A stretch of DNA of 64,000 nt from Parvicella tangerina (GCF_907165195.1 NZ_OU015584.1:186001-250000); one strand, 5' to 3'. Shown: positions 43,030 to 52,907, counted from the stretch's first letter. Notes: generated from the sequence alone by a model not told the origin. A program made the numbers and translations.

Positions 43030-43779
43030 TTATTGAGCTTGATACTTAAACTCAATCCAGCCTTGTTTCCGTAAAGCATCATTGAAGTCCTGGTTAAATT
43101 TCCATAATTTGGCATATTCAATGGCGGCATCTCGCAAGCAAGTATTCTGTGTGGTTGTTTTTGCCTCGTCTATTTCTGCGGTTACCACTTGCCCTTTTTG
43201 ATTTACTTTAATGTTTACTCTCACCGTTCCTTCTGTTTTGCAGAGGTAGGACGGCTTTTTTTCTTTAAGCACATTCCGGTTATCTAGTTGGTAGTAAACC
43301 GTGGCCACAACATCCATCCCATAACCAGCATGGTCATTCGTCTCCGCATCTTCTTTCACTAAGTTCGGATTAACCTCTTTTTCATTATTCTCTGAGGGGT
43401 CAACAAGGTTCGGATTGTCTTGTTGTAGACTGTTGAACTCCGCCTGCTCCATCGCCTTCAATTCGTTCCAGACCTCCTGATCGGCTTGAGACTTGCTAAA
43501 CTGATTGGTATAGGTTGTCTTCTCCTGAGAAACATTGGCAGCCACATTTGTCATGGGTTGTCCATTTTCATTGTTTGTTATTTCCTTGGGTTGGTCATTC
43601 TCCTCAGGAACTTCCTCCTCAGAATAATCAATCACTGCAATCACTTTTTCATTAGGAGGGTCGGGGGGAATGACCGTTTCGATAACAAACCAGTTTGCCC
43701 AAACGGTGATGAAGGCATAAGTAGCAAAGACACCGATCAAGCTAAATTTAAACCGTTCTATGAATTCAAGGATACCCAT
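43030..43779 (-). CDS. TonB-like energy-transducing protein
   Basis: 249 residues. One N-terminal membrane helix (about 11-31) is followed by a linker rich in Asn, Glu and Pro and a C-terminal TonB domain (TVRVNIKVNQKGQVVTAE, then CLRDAAIEYAKLWKFNQ). TonB proteins carry proton-motive energy to outer-membrane receptors; some Bacteroidota members instead serve as periplasmic scaffolds. It lies 9 nt downstream of the site-2 protease gene in the sprE operon. Confidence 0.82.
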   Translation of the reverse strand: MGILEFIERFKFSLIGVFATYAFITVWANWFVIETVIPPDPPNEKVIAVIDYSEEEVPEENDQPKEITNNENGQPMTNVAANVSQEKTTYTNQFSKSQADQEVWNELKAMEQAEFNSLQQDNPNLVDPSENNEKEVNPNLVKEDAETNDHAGYGMDVVATVYYQLDNRNVLKEKKPSYLCKTEGTVRVNIKVNQKGQVVTAEIDEAKTTTQNTCLRDAAIEYAKLWKFNQDFNDALRKQGWIEFKYQAQ

Positions 43780-43788
43780 CTACCAATG

Positions 43789-44733
43789 CTACAACAATTC
43801 TTTTAAATCGTTCAAATTTATCCAGATGGAATATAGACTTAAAACAATTGCGGCAGCCCAAATAAATACAAAAGAGAGCTTGCCTAACATATTGACGTCA
43901 TTATCTACAGGAGCTCTTAAAATGTTTCTAATTGCTGGGGCAACCACTTCTTCCTTTTCATCATAGTCTTTACTGTCCGGAGAAATCAGTCGGTCCAGAT
44001 TGGCGATCTGTAAGTATTCTTTGCGTAACCTCCAGTAGTCCTTGTCAGAAAGCTTGGCATACGAGACATTAAGTGGAATTTCCAGGTGGTTGAGTCGCTT
44101 TCTGAGACGCATCAGCTTCACATGAGACTGTATTCTGAATAACATAAAACCACCAAAGATCATGATCACATAGGACTGATAAAGAAAGCCTATCAGGATC
44201 ATTACGGCAGAAGAAATCCCATTGAATAGTACCTTAGCAAAATCACTAAATGAGAAAAACAATAGTTCAAACAGTTTGCCGCCATCAAGTGGATCTACTG
44301 GGATGAGGTTAAGCACATTCAGCGCGACAAAAACCAGTCCATAGATCAGAAACATTTGATGAAGATCTCCGAAGTGGTAACCCAACAAAAAGCCTGCACC
44401 AATTAATATACCTGGTATCGGACCTGCCAACACAATGATTAAGCGCTGAAACTGACTCATCTCTTCTTTTCTTCCGGTAACTACCGCACCGAGAAAGGGG
44501 ATGAAGAACATGCCTACATCCTGATAGCCATAAGATTTCATCGCAATGAGATGCCCCATTTCGTGTAAAAATAGAACCAGAACCACCAAAAAGATGAGGT
44601 TAAGAGAGATTCCCAAGAGCGCAAAGAGTCCTACAAACAGAGCCAGACTCCCAATAGTTTTCAGGATGCTGGAGGTGTTTTTGTCTTTTATTTCCGGTTT
44701 GGGAGGGAAATAGGTATACTCTTCGGTTTCCAT
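43789..44733 (-). CDS. Site-2 protease (M50) membrane peptidase
   Basis: 314 residues. The zinc-binding HEMGH motif (H57, E58, H61) lies in the first long membrane region, and the partner motif PVDPLDGGKLF appears at about residue 160. Several further hydrophobic segments follow. M50 proteases cut membrane-embedded regulators. Its first strong candidate start has a -7 box just upstream (44738-44745), so it can be expressed independently of the sprE gene upstream. Confidence 0.87.
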   Translation of the reverse strand: METEEYTYFPPKPEIKDKNTSSILKTIGSLALFVGLFALLGISLNLIFLVVLVLFLHEMGHLIAMKSYGYQDVGMFFIPFLGAVVTGRKEEMSQFQRLIIVLAGPIPGILIGAGFLLGYHFGDLHQMFLIYGLVFVALNVLNLIPVDPLDGGKLFELLFFSFSDFAKVLFNGISSAVMILIGFLYQSYVIMIFGGFMLFRIQSHVKLMRLRKRLNHLEIPLNVSYAKLSDKDYWRLRKEYLQIANLDRLISPDSKDYDEKEEVVAPAIRNILRAPVDNDVNMLGKLSFVFIWAAAIVLSLYSIWINLNDLKELL

Positions 44734-44737
44734 ACAG

Positions 44738-44745
44738 CAAATTTA
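44738..44745 (-). promoter_or_regulatory. -7 box before the M50 peptidase gene
   Basis: TAAATTTG on the minus strand matches TAnnTTTG exactly and lies 4 nt before the ATG at 44733. A -33 element is not evident. If used, the message would be nearly leaderless. Confidence 0.45.
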
Positions 44746-44772
44746 CCGTATTTTTTTGACCCTTAGGGCTTT

Positions 44773-45285
44773 TTAGTCATTCTTATCCTGCTTTTGCCAC
44801 TTGAATTTCCGGTCTTTTGAAAGGTAGTAACGCAAAGAAATATGAAGTTTGTTGTAGTCCGTAAATTGATCAGAACCAACTAAAAAGTTGTAACTGGCCA
44901 GAAGATGAAATCCGATCAATTTGAAACCTATAGTTGGAGAGGCTCCTATTCTGGAGTAGCTGAAATCTGATAAATAAGTCAGATTGACTCCATACGTAAA
45001 ATCGGCTCTTCCCCACTTGAACCAAGGCCCTGCCTTGAAACCAAGATTATTACTTCCAAGGTGGTATTCTCCGTTGGCTGCAATCGCCCAGGTGAATGGC
45101 TTTTTAAGTTTGATCTCTTTCCACTGTCGTTCCATACCTAGCTCTATCCCAAAGAATTTTCCTTTCTGGACACCAATTAATAAACCAGTTTTAACCGTCT
45201 TCAACTCTGGAATAATGCCTGAGGGGTTTCCAGCCCATGAAAATACAGGTGAGGAAAATAATAGAATTAAGAAGAGGTTCTTCAT
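44773..45285 (-). CDS. Exported hypothetical protein, likely beta-barrel
   Basis: 170 residues with a signal peptide (MKNLFLILLFSSPVFSWAG). The remaining sequence alternates hydrophobic and polar residues in short strands and ends in SLRYYLSKDRKF, consistent with a small outer-membrane barrel. No family was recognised. It lies 12 nt after the sprE/porW stop and so shares its operon. Confidence 0.65.
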   Translation of the reverse strand: MKNLFLILLFSSPVFSWAGNPSGIIPELKTVKTGLLIGVQKGKFFGIELGMERQWKEIKLKKPFTWAIAANGEYHLGSNNLGFKAGPWFKWGRADFTYGVNLTYLSDFSYSRIGASPTIGFKLIGFHLLASYNFLVGSDQFTDYNKLHISLRYYLSKDRKFKWQKQDKND

Positions 45286-45297
45286 ACAGAAAATAGA

Positions 45298-47979
45298 TTA
45301 TTCCTGAAGGTAATTTTTCTCAAAGAAGGTCTGGTATGCGTCAAGATCTTTTTCAAGAAACAGTGCCGAGAAGTTTTTATCCGTAATCACGAAATAATCA
45401 AACTCCTTGAGCTTTTTTACTTGGTTTTCGTTTACCTTGAAGGTAAGATAGTAGTCCATTGCATCCTCTTTATTGTTAAAAGGTTTGACAATGATTAACT
45501 GATTGTTCTCATCAATAAAGCTGCTCTTGGTTTCTAGATTTTTGGTGGAAAACGAAGCAATGTTGAGATCGGATACTTTGGTCTTTGCCTGATTCACACT
45601 ACCCGCATCATTAGGAAAAACCAACACAAAGAAGTGTTTCGCTTCCGTCTCATAAATGTAAGTACTTGCTCCTGTCTTAGCATCAATCACGGATTGAACA
45701 TTTCTTAACTTATCCAAGGTTGCCTGGCTCTGAGCAACAATAACTTCGTCATCACAATTTGAAATAACCTCTTCGAGAGCCTCTTCTATTGGACTAAGAT
45801 CTTCAGGATTCTTATTGCTGTAACCTATTGCAGTTGCTTTCATGTACAAGTACTTACACTTAAGTGGATTGTCCTCAATTTCAAGTCGTTTGTCAATGTC
45901 CGAAATAACGCCCTCGTAATCTTTTGAAACAAATTTGTTATAAACCTTTTGATAAGCGATCTCCTCTTTTTGTACGGCACTGTTTAGCTCTTCGGCATAA
46001 TTCGGATTCTCTATCAATTTGGCATATTCTGTATCAGGATAGTCAGCAAGGATCCAATCTTTGTACTTGTTGAGGCTTGTCGTGTTTCCAGCTTGTTTGT
46101 CAATTAAATAAACCTGGTATAAGGACTCAACAGAAAGCTTGTGAGGTAGATATTTTTCAAGTTTTTGGAAAGTTTTCTTTGCACCATCAGGGTCGTCTAA
46201 CTTTTGTTTGTAAATGGTTGCGGCATTGTAATATCCATTAATAACATCTTCTTGTGCTTCTTTCTCTTTTGCAGGCACCCCGCAAGGGAGGTCTTTCTTG
46301 TAGTGATCAATGGTTAGAAGAGGGTCGGCCTCTACTTCAGTGCCGTTTACAGGGTCGTCTTCTGTAAACACGGCAGACTTATCCGCCCTTCGCCAGTCAT
46401 CTTCATTGGGCCGCGTGCCCCAGAGTTCTTTGAACTTATTAAAGCCATCATCTCTCAATTTTTGATTGAAAGCCCAAAAGCTTCCCTTTGCGGCAAGGTC
46501 TCCACCAGCATTCGGTGTTAAAGCGGCAGCTCTTCTGGCTTCTTCTTCTGCTTGACGTTTTGCAATAAGCTCGTCTATTTGCCCCTGTATCTTTTTGTTT
46601 AATTCGTTTTCACTCAATTCACAGAGAGACAATAAACTATCCTGATGATTGGCAGTATTCAAATGGGTAACCAATTCTGTCAAACTGATATTCTGATACT
46701 CGATGGTTTCGTATTCTGGGTGCTCTTGATCCAGCACGGAAAGTGTACTGTCGTAATACTTTTGAGCTTTAATGTAATTCTTGCCTTCATAATAGAGTTT
46801 TCCAAGTCGCAGGAAGGATTTACTCTTTTGCTTGGGGTTTGAAGTGCTCGATTGAACGGATAGCTCTAAGTACTCAATACCTTCTTCTCTATTGCCGTCT
46901 TGCAGTTCAAGATCGCCTAGCGCGTAATAGATCTGATCAAGATATTCTTTATTTTTCTCATCCTTAATCATCTTGCGGAGTTCAGACTTGACTTTGTTTC
47001 GATCACCACCGCTGAAGGCTAGGGCTTTATTGATCTTCGCAACAAATGCCATATCGTACTTGGGGTTTCGCTTCACAACTTCTGCATAAAGCTCACTAGC
47101 CTCAGGATTATTCTGCTTATGCTTGATTTGAGCAAGAATAAAAATTAAACGAGTTTTGAACTGACGATCTTTTGCTAACTCAATAGAGGTTTCTAGTGCT
47201 ACAGTCGCTTTTCCATATTCTTTTTTACGGATATGATAGTCCGCCAGAACTGGATAGTAATTTCTCTTGAAGTCTTCCGTAAACTCAGGAGGACCAGTAG
47301 GTTCATCATCACTAGCGGAAGGACGCTTTGAACGACTACCACCTCTACCTCGATACTTCTTTTTCTTCTTCTTTTTCTCCTTTTTTTCCTTCTTCTCCTT
47401 TTTAGCTTCAACTTGTTCATCCATTTCTTCTTGAAGTTCATCAAGAATGGATTTAGCAGCTGGAAAGTTTTCTTGTTCCATGTAAACCTTAGCCTGCCAA
47501 AGTCTGGCATCGTAGGTGATTTCTTCGGAGGGATATTGTTTTTCGATAAACTCAAACTTCTTTAACGCCTTGTCGAAATCTCGTTTGTAGAATTGCGATT
47601 CACCTATTACAAACCAGTTGTCATCTATCCAGGCACACCACTCTGTTCGTTTGAATTGTCCTACCTTTTTTTCTGGCATTTGATGCTTGAAAATAACCGT
47701 CTCACACTTTTTGATGGCCGTATCCATGGGCGATTTAAAGTTCTTAGATTCGGCCTCATTGGGATAGATAAATACAGGAATTATTTCATCGTAGTTTTCG
47801 GCATATCCAGTCTCAAAACCATTCATGGTTTCTTTGATCAATTCTTTGGCATTCCAATAACCATTGTAATGAGCTGTTACATTGTGATAGGTGCGGTTTA
47901 GCCATGCGTCCTTTTCAGTGCTGCATGCAATAACCCCTATTGCCATAATTAATATGAGTATGTAACTAACCTTTTTCAT
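45298..47979 (-). CDS. sprE: T9SS lipoprotein, PorW/SprE type
   Basis: 893 residues. The signal sequence ends in VIAC (C19), and the mature start STEKDAWLNRTYHNVTAHYNGYWN is the conserved beginning of PorW/SprE. Tetratricopeptide-like helical repeats run through most of the protein. A lysine-rich tract near residues 195-220 (KKEKKEKKEKKKKKKK) is unusual, as it breaks the first repeat section. PorW/SprE is needed for T9SS secretion and, in gliding species, motility. The operon continues into a barrel-like protein, the M50 peptidase and the TonB-like protein. Confidence 0.88.
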   Translation of the reverse strand: MKKVSYILILIMAIGVIACSTEKDAWLNRTYHNVTAHYNGYWNAKELIKETMNGFETGYAENYDEIIPVFIYPNEAESKNFKSPMDTAIKKCETVIFKHQMPEKKVGQFKRTEWCAWIDDNWFVIGESQFYKRDFDKALKKFEFIEKQYPSEEITYDARLWQAKVYMEQENFPAAKSILDELQEEMDEQVEAKKEKKEKKEKKKKKKKYRGRGGSRSKRPSASDDEPTGPPEFTEDFKRNYYPVLADYHIRKKEYGKATVALETSIELAKDRQFKTRLIFILAQIKHKQNNPEASELYAEVVKRNPKYDMAFVAKINKALAFSGGDRNKVKSELRKMIKDEKNKEYLDQIYYALGDLELQDGNREEGIEYLELSVQSSTSNPKQKSKSFLRLGKLYYEGKNYIKAQKYYDSTLSVLDQEHPEYETIEYQNISLTELVTHLNTANHQDSLLSLCELSENELNKKIQGQIDELIAKRQAEEEARRAAALTPNAGGDLAAKGSFWAFNQKLRDDGFNKFKELWGTRPNEDDWRRADKSAVFTEDDPVNGTEVEADPLLTIDHYKKDLPCGVPAKEKEAQEDVINGYYNAATIYKQKLDDPDGAKKTFQKLEKYLPHKLSVESLYQVYLIDKQAGNTTSLNKYKDWILADYPDTEYAKLIENPNYAEELNSAVQKEEIAYQKVYNKFVSKDYEGVISDIDKRLEIEDNPLKCKYLYMKATAIGYSNKNPEDLSPIEEALEEVISNCDDEVIVAQSQATLDKLRNVQSVIDAKTGASTYIYETEAKHFFVLVFPNDAGSVNQAKTKVSDLNIASFSTKNLETKSSFIDENNQLIIVKPFNNKEDAMDYYLTFKVNENQVKKLKEFDYFVITDKNFSALFLEKDLDAYQTFFEKNYLQE

Positions 47980-48003
47980 TCAGGTGTATAAACTAAAAAC
48001 CCC

Positions 48004-48011
48004 CAAAAATA
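48004..48011 (-). promoter_or_regulatory. -7 box for the sprE operon
   Basis: TATTTTTG on the minus strand matches TAnnTTTG, 24 nt before the sprE start. The -33 element looks weak. Confidence 0.45.
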
Positions 48012-48164
48012 TTATAAAATCAGCGAAAATTAAATTTATTTCAGGTTGGTCAGGTTTTAGCGATGACAGATAACGGGGTGTAATAGCGATAAAAGATAGG
48101 TAGGGTGGCGTTAAAAACTGTTATATTCGGGTTGAGGAGACTCATTTTTTACCATATTTGTAAA

Positions 48165-49079
48165 ATGGCGAAGACCAATAAAGATAATGAAGATAAGGTC
48201 TCACTTTGGGAACGGCTGAATAAGAAATCAAGACTTTCTGTTGTCGACCCAGTTACATTTGAAGTTAGAAATGAGTTCTCATTTACCCCTATGAGCTTCA
48301 TAGTAGTTAGCCTCTTTGTTTTGATTATTATCGTGGCAGCTACCTGGACGATCATCGCCTTCACCCCACTTAGACAATCCATCCCCGGATATCCCGATAT
48401 CGCTAAGCAAGAGCAGATGGAACGTATGCACAAGGAAAATCTGGAGTATCTGGAAGAATTGAAAAAAAAGGAAGCGATCTTGGAACAATACAACAAACCA
48501 TTGATAGCGATTCTGAACGAGGAAGAACCTCCAGATCCTTCCATTCCGTTGGATTCTTTATCACTTTTGGATACGACAGAACTCAATCAGATTGCTTTTG
48601 AGATGAGTGAGAAGGATTCCTTACTTCGAGAAAAAATAGAAGCCAAAGAAAAATATGGTTTTAGTATTCAAAATAACATCACTACTGGAAACGCAGATAA
48701 TATTGCCGGAGTTTACTTCTTTTCTCCATTAAAGGGAGAAGTCAGCGGAGAGGTAGATGTTAAGGCAGGACATTACGGTATTGATGTTAAGGCTCCAAAG
48801 AATGAAGCGGTAAAATCAACGCTAGATGGAACAGTAATTTATGCGGAATGGACACCAGAGAATGGTCATGTAGTACATGTTCAGCACGCTCATAATTTAG
48901 TGTCTGTATATAAACACAATTCTGCCTTGTTAAAGAAACAGGGTGATGCGGTAAAAAGTGGTGAGCCGATCGCCATTATTGGTAACTCAGGAATCCTGAG
49001 CTTAGGTACTCATTTGCATTTTGAATTATGGTATAATGGCGTACCTCTTGACCCAAAACTATTTGTCGATTTCCAATAG
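48165..49079 (+). CDS. Membrane-anchored M23 metallopeptidase
   Basis: 304 residues from ATG 48165 (MAKTNKDNEDKVSLWERL); the open frame starts earlier at 48105. One membrane helix (about 45-67) is followed by a coiled linker and an M23 domain at the C-terminus. Zinc ligands H and D of HYGIDV and the HLHF histidines are intact, so it should be an active peptidoglycan endopeptidase, acting in the periplasm. A -7-like CATATTTG lies 4 nt before the start. Confidence 0.85.
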   Translation: MAKTNKDNEDKVSLWERLNKKSRLSVVDPVTFEVRNEFSFTPMSFIVVSLFVLIIIVAATWTIIAFTPLRQSIPGYPDIAKQEQMERMHKENLEYLEELKKKEAILEQYNKPLIAILNEEEPPDPSIPLDSLSLLDTTELNQIAFEMSEKDSLLREKIEAKEKYGFSIQNNITTGNADNIAGVYFFSPLKGEVSGEVDVKAGHYGIDVKAPKNEAVKSTLDGTVIYAEWTPENGHVVHVQHAHNLVSVYKHNSALLKKQGDAVKSGEPIAIIGNSGILSLGTHLHFELWYNGVPLDPKLFVDFQ

Positions 49080-49090
49080 GTTGTTAGCGG

Positions 49091-50119
49091 TTATTTTGAA
49101 TACCACTGAATAGCACGCTGGATTTCTTCTTCACTGGCGGACTGATTAAAAATGCCTTTACCTATACCTTCTAACAAAGTAAAGTTAATGCTGTCGTTAT
49201 GATTTTTCTTGTCATTTTTCATCCGTTCGATCATAAATGGGATGTCATTGGAAGTAATTGTGATTCGATCATATAACTGATCAAGAGCATTGACAATTTT
49301 GTTGAAGTAATGATCATTAATTAACCCTTTATCAAAAGATATTTTAGTTTCCACGAGCATACCTGCAACTACTCCAAAACCATGAAGGATAGGATTGCCT
49401 TGTTCTAAACGGAGCGATTCTAACGCATGTCCAATGGTATGTCCGAAATTCAACAACTTTCTTCTTCCTTTTTCAAACGGATCCTCGGCAACTATTTCTC
49501 CCTTGATGCGAACACTTCCTTCCACGATCTTCTCCCATTTGAGTTCTTCAAAAGGAGTATAGGTACAATAATCAAAGTATTTGCTATCCGCTACTAAACC
49601 GTGTTTAAGCACTTCAGCAAAACCCGACATCAACTCCTCTTTTGGAAGGGATCCTAGAAATGCGACATCGCAAAATACGCCCTCAGCCTCTTTGATCACA
49701 CCAATTTGATTTTTGAAGTCGAAGAAGTCAACTCCCGTTTTTCCTCCAATAGCTGCATCAACCATAGCCAATAAAGTGGTTGGGATATTGATAAAATCAA
49801 CGCCTCGTTTATACGTAGCTGCCGCAAAACCACCCATATCAGTGATCACCCCACCACCAAGATTGATGATTAAACCATCTCTTCTGAATTGGTTGTCCGT
49901 AAGATCTTTCCAAATGGCTGCAACCGTTTGAATATTCTTATGATTCTCTCCAGATGGTAGCTGAATCGCATCAATATTAATGTCTGTGATTAAGTGGATT
50001 TCATCTAAATATGGAGCGGTATTTTCGTCAACGATCGCAATAATCTGACTCGGGTCATAAGTCGAGATCAATTGATTAAAATGGTCTTCAGTGATTGATC
50101 CTATGTGAACATTCTTCAT
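49091..50119 (-). CDS. aroB: 3-dehydroquinate synthase
   Basis: 342 residues from ATG 50119 (MKNVHIGSITEDHFNQ); the frame is open further upstream. The NAD site and family blocks are clear: INLGGGVITDMGGFAAATYK, INIPTTLLAMVDAAIGGKTG and LNFGHTIGHALES, the last with a zinc-ligand histidine. AroB is the second enzyme of the shikimate pathway and forms the ring of chorismate, which the pabB gene product later uses. It is convergent with the M23 gene at 49079 and divergent from the next one. Confidence 0.95.
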   Translation of the reverse strand: MKNVHIGSITEDHFNQLISTYDPSQIIAIVDENTAPYLDEIHLITDINIDAIQLPSGENHKNIQTVAAIWKDLTDNQFRRDGLIINLGGGVITDMGGFAAATYKRGVDFINIPTTLLAMVDAAIGGKTGVDFFDFKNQIGVIKEAEGVFCDVAFLGSLPKEELMSGFAEVLKHGLVADSKYFDYCTYTPFEELKWEKIVEGSVRIKGEIVAEDPFEKGRRKLLNFGHTIGHALESLRLEQGNPILHGFGVVAGMLVETKISFDKGLINDHYFNKIVNALDQLYDRITITSNDIPFMIERMKNDKKNHNDSINFTLLEGIGKGIFNQSASEEEIQRAIQWYSK

Positions 50120-50230
50120 GGCGGAAAATAATTTTCTGACTACAAATAAAAGACTATTCAAAGATTTGTCGTTAACAAATTCTAAAATTGCGTTCTAAAT
50201 CAGGTCATTTTAGATCGAAATTTGCAACTT

Positions 50231-51556
50231 ATGAACTTACGAACAAACAAAAATGCGTTGCTGCCCTTTGCAATAGTCGTGACTTTGCTTATTGCAATCA
50301 CGAGTGTTTCGTGCGAGGATAGTCCCACGGAGAACAAAGAAACAGAAACAGTGCAACCATTACCGCCACCGCCACCAGAGCCCACGATGGCTTACAATAT
50401 TGTCATTGATAGCTTTGAAGTGGATACAGGTGTGGTCCTTCAAAATCAAGGACTTACTCATATCCTTCCGAAGTATGGAATCTCCTTGACTGAGATCTAT
50501 AACATGACCAATAAGTATGATTCGCTATTTGACGTAAAAAAGATTAAAACAGATCAGCCTTACATGGTACTGAGTAATTGGGTGGATGATACACTTAAGA
50601 AAGCAGAGTACTTCATCTATGAGATTAATAAAATTGATTATCTGGTTTACCATTTTGGAAAAGATTCACTGCATGCTTATATCGAAGCAAAGCCAGTCGA
50701 CACAGTAGTTTCCATGTCTGGAGGTGTAGTCACTTCGAGCCTTTGGAATTCATTTATGGACAATGATCTTCCTCCTGCTCTATTGGTGGAGTATGCTAAA
50801 TTATTTGCCTGGAGTGTAGATTTCTTTGGAGTGCAGAAAGGAGACTATTACAAAGTGATCTATGAAGGTAAATATGTTAACGATGAGTTAGTTGGAATTG
50901 GAGATATTCATGCCGTACTCTTTAATCACTATGACCATGATTATTATTTCTTCAGGTACAAGGCTCATGACACTTTGCAAACAACGTTCTACACAGACTC
51001 AGGTGAAAGCATGCAAAGAGCTTTATTAAGTGCTCCGTTGGAGTATACCCGAGTTTCTTCCAAGTTCTCACACAGCAGATTCCACCCGGTATTGAAGATT
51101 TATAGACCACACCATGGTGTAGATTATGCAGCGCCATTAGGAACAGAGGTTGTGGCAACGGGAAGTGGAACTGTTATTTTTGCTGGGTATTCAGGAGGAG
51201 CTGGTAATATGATTAAAATCAAGCATGATGTAGGAGATATCTTGACGAAATACTTACACCTCTCTAAATTCGGACCCGGCATTAAAAAAGGAGCGCACGT
51301 TATGCAAGGACAAAAAATCGGAGAAGTTGGTAGTACTGGCATCTCAACAGGGCCGCACCTTGATTACCGAGTGTATATCAACGATGAACCTGTAGACCCC
51401 CTAAGCATTGATATTCCTGCAGGCGATCCTTTGTCAGATAGTGCTTTGGCCGAATATCTTAACTTTATCGAACCCATTAAATACTCACTGGACAGTATAC
51501 CAGCGGTTATTGTCCAAAAACAAGATGTGGATGCTGACTCAACCCTTATGGAATAG
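50231..51556 (+). CDS. M23-family lipoprotein with a variant HxH motif
   Basis: 441 residues from ATG 50231. The signal sequence ends SVSC, a lipobox, and a proline stretch (PLPPPPPEP) follows. An OapA/LysM-like N-terminal part precedes an M23 domain with RPHHGVDYA. The final motif is PHLDYR, so the usual second histidine of HxH is an aspartate. Such lipoproteins with HLD are familiar in Bacteroidota, so the site may still bind zinc. It overlaps the next gene by 26 nt. Confidence 0.8.
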   Translation: MNLRTNKNALLPFAIVVTLLIAITSVSCEDSPTENKETETVQPLPPPPPEPTMAYNIVIDSFEVDTGVVLQNQGLTHILPKYGISLTEIYNMTNKYDSLFDVKKIKTDQPYMVLSNWVDDTLKKAEYFIYEINKIDYLVYHFGKDSLHAYIEAKPVDTVVSMSGGVVTSSLWNSFMDNDLPPALLVEYAKLFAWSVDFFGVQKGDYYKVIYEGKYVNDELVGIGDIHAVLFNHYDHDYYFFRYKAHDTLQTTFYTDSGESMQRALLSAPLEYTRVSSKFSHSRFHPVLKIYRPHHGVDYAAPLGTEVVATGSGTVIFAGYSGGAGNMIKIKHDVGDILTKYLHLSKFGPGIKKGAHVMQGQKIGEVGSTGISTGPHLDYRVYINDEPVDPLSIDIPAGDPLSDSALAEYLNFIEPIKYSLDSIPAVIVQKQDVDADSTLME

Positions 51557-52907
51557 AATCGTACTTATTTGCAGCTTATTGTTCGTAATCGGAAACTCTT
51601 TTGCGCAAGATGAACTGGAAATGTTTATCCCCAGAGCTGAAGATTCTTATGTTACCCATCCAATTATTGAAATACGCACAGTTGTTCATATCGTAAAAAG
51701 GTACGAAGATGATGCGCAGAACCTGAATGAAGATAGCCTAACATTCCTCAAACAACAATTTGATTGGGTTAATCAGTTTTATACAAATATGGCAAAGCCC
51801 ACACTTCCTACTTCAGATGGTGTGGAACATTGGGTGCCAGACTCTCGCATTCGATTTGTTATTGATACAGTCCTCTATCATTTAGATGAGATCGGTTGGG
51901 ACCGCATTAGAACAATTGAGGTGACACAAACCCCATTGGAAATTTTAGAAGTAAACAAAGAGGCGAACACAGTTACCGTGGACGGCAGATGGAAATCAAG
52001 AATGTTTCGTGCCGAGGACAGTCTTAAAGTGATTGATCAAGATGGAAATGTACAAACGCTCCATTATTCTAATATCAGCGAGGGAGGAAATAAATCAACC
52101 TTTACGATCAAAGAAGGTTTGAGCAGTGAAAATCTGGTTTCGATGACCTACTATAAAGAGCAAAATGATAATTGTTCTCTTGATCTCTGGGAAAAATATA
52201 CAAATGGAGATAGAACAGCTTTGCACGTCTTTTATACTGGAAGTAGTAAGTCTGCCATCGCATTTGGTTGTGGTCCTACACCTTACTATTTGAATGTTAG
52301 TAACTTGGTGAAAGGCGGAAGTTGGGCTGGTGCTCAGCTCACAGCTCATGAGTTGGGTCATACCATTGGGCTTCGACATACTAACTATCCTCAGTTTGAT
52401 GACCTTCCGAAGAAAGATAAGTTTGGGTTTGTAGAGTGTAACAGTACAGAGACAAGTAATAATATTATGGGGTATAACGTGTGCCGCAACTATCTCTCCC
52501 CAAAGCAGATTGGATTTGTACATCAGTTGTACACAACCAATGAAAGTCGCATTCAGTTGACCAATGCAAATAAGTTCGTAGACACCGCAGCGATAAAAAT
52601 ATGGGGTGAGGTCCATTGGGACAAGCCGATGGTAGTGCGACAGGATATTGTGGTGAAAAGAGGACAGACTTTGGTAATCAATCAGCCGCTGCACATGGCG
52701 GCCAATGCTGGTATCTATGTGGAAGCAAAAGCAAAACTGGTTGTTAATGGTAGGATTTATAACTGTTTTGGTGACGAATGGGAGGGAATCATCTTGTGCA
52801 AGAGCTATCTAAAGCGCCACAAAATGCCTTGTAAGAAGAAAAATTATGGGCTGGTTATTCTTGATGAGACAGGTAGTGTGAAAAACGCGAAGCTTACCAC
52901 TCCCTAA
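51531..52907 (+). CDS. Exported zinc metalloprotease (HExxHxxGxxH)
   Basis: 458 residues from ATG 51531 (MLTQPLWNRIVLICSLLF); another ATG two codons upstream is possible. A signal peptide ends NSFAQ. The zinc motif HELGHTIGLRH starts at H273, followed by a Met-turn in NNIMGYN, making it a metzincin-type protease (archaemetzincin or M43-like). The C-terminal 150 residues may bind a partner (GIYVEAKAKLVVNG). It overlaps the M23 lipoprotein gene, and its stop abuts the next gene's stop. Confidence 0.85.
   Translation: MLTQPLWNRIVLICSLLFVIGNSFAQDELEMFIPRAEDSYVTHPIIEIRTVVHIVKRYEDDAQNLNEDSLTFLKQQFDWVNQFYTNMAKPTLPTSDGVEHWVPDSRIRFVIDTVLYHLDEIGWDRIRTIEVTQTPLEILEVNKEANTVTVDGRWKSRMFRAEDSLKVIDQDGNVQTLHYSNISEGGNKSTFTIKEGLSSENLVSMTYYKEQNDNCSLDLWEKYTNGDRTALHVFYTGSSKSAIAFGCGPTPYYLNVSNLVKGGSWAGAQLTAHELGHTIGLRHTNYPQFDDLPKKDKFGFVECNSTETSNNIMGYNVCRNYLSPKQIGFVHQLYTTNESRIQLTNANKFVDTAAIKIWGEVHWDKPMVVRQDIVVKRGQTLVINQPLHMAANAGIYVEAKAKLVVNGRIYNCFGDEWEGIILCKSYLKRHKMPCKKKNYGLVILDETGSVKNAKLTTP

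Noticed and set aside
47199-47555. Lysine/arginine-rich minus-strand frame within sprE
   Set aside because: It is an out-of-frame reading of the Lys-rich tract of the SprE gene and has no independent start or conservation.
46645-47901. Plus-strand frames opposite sprE
   Set aside because: They oppose a long well-supported gene on the other strand and contain no recognisable domain.
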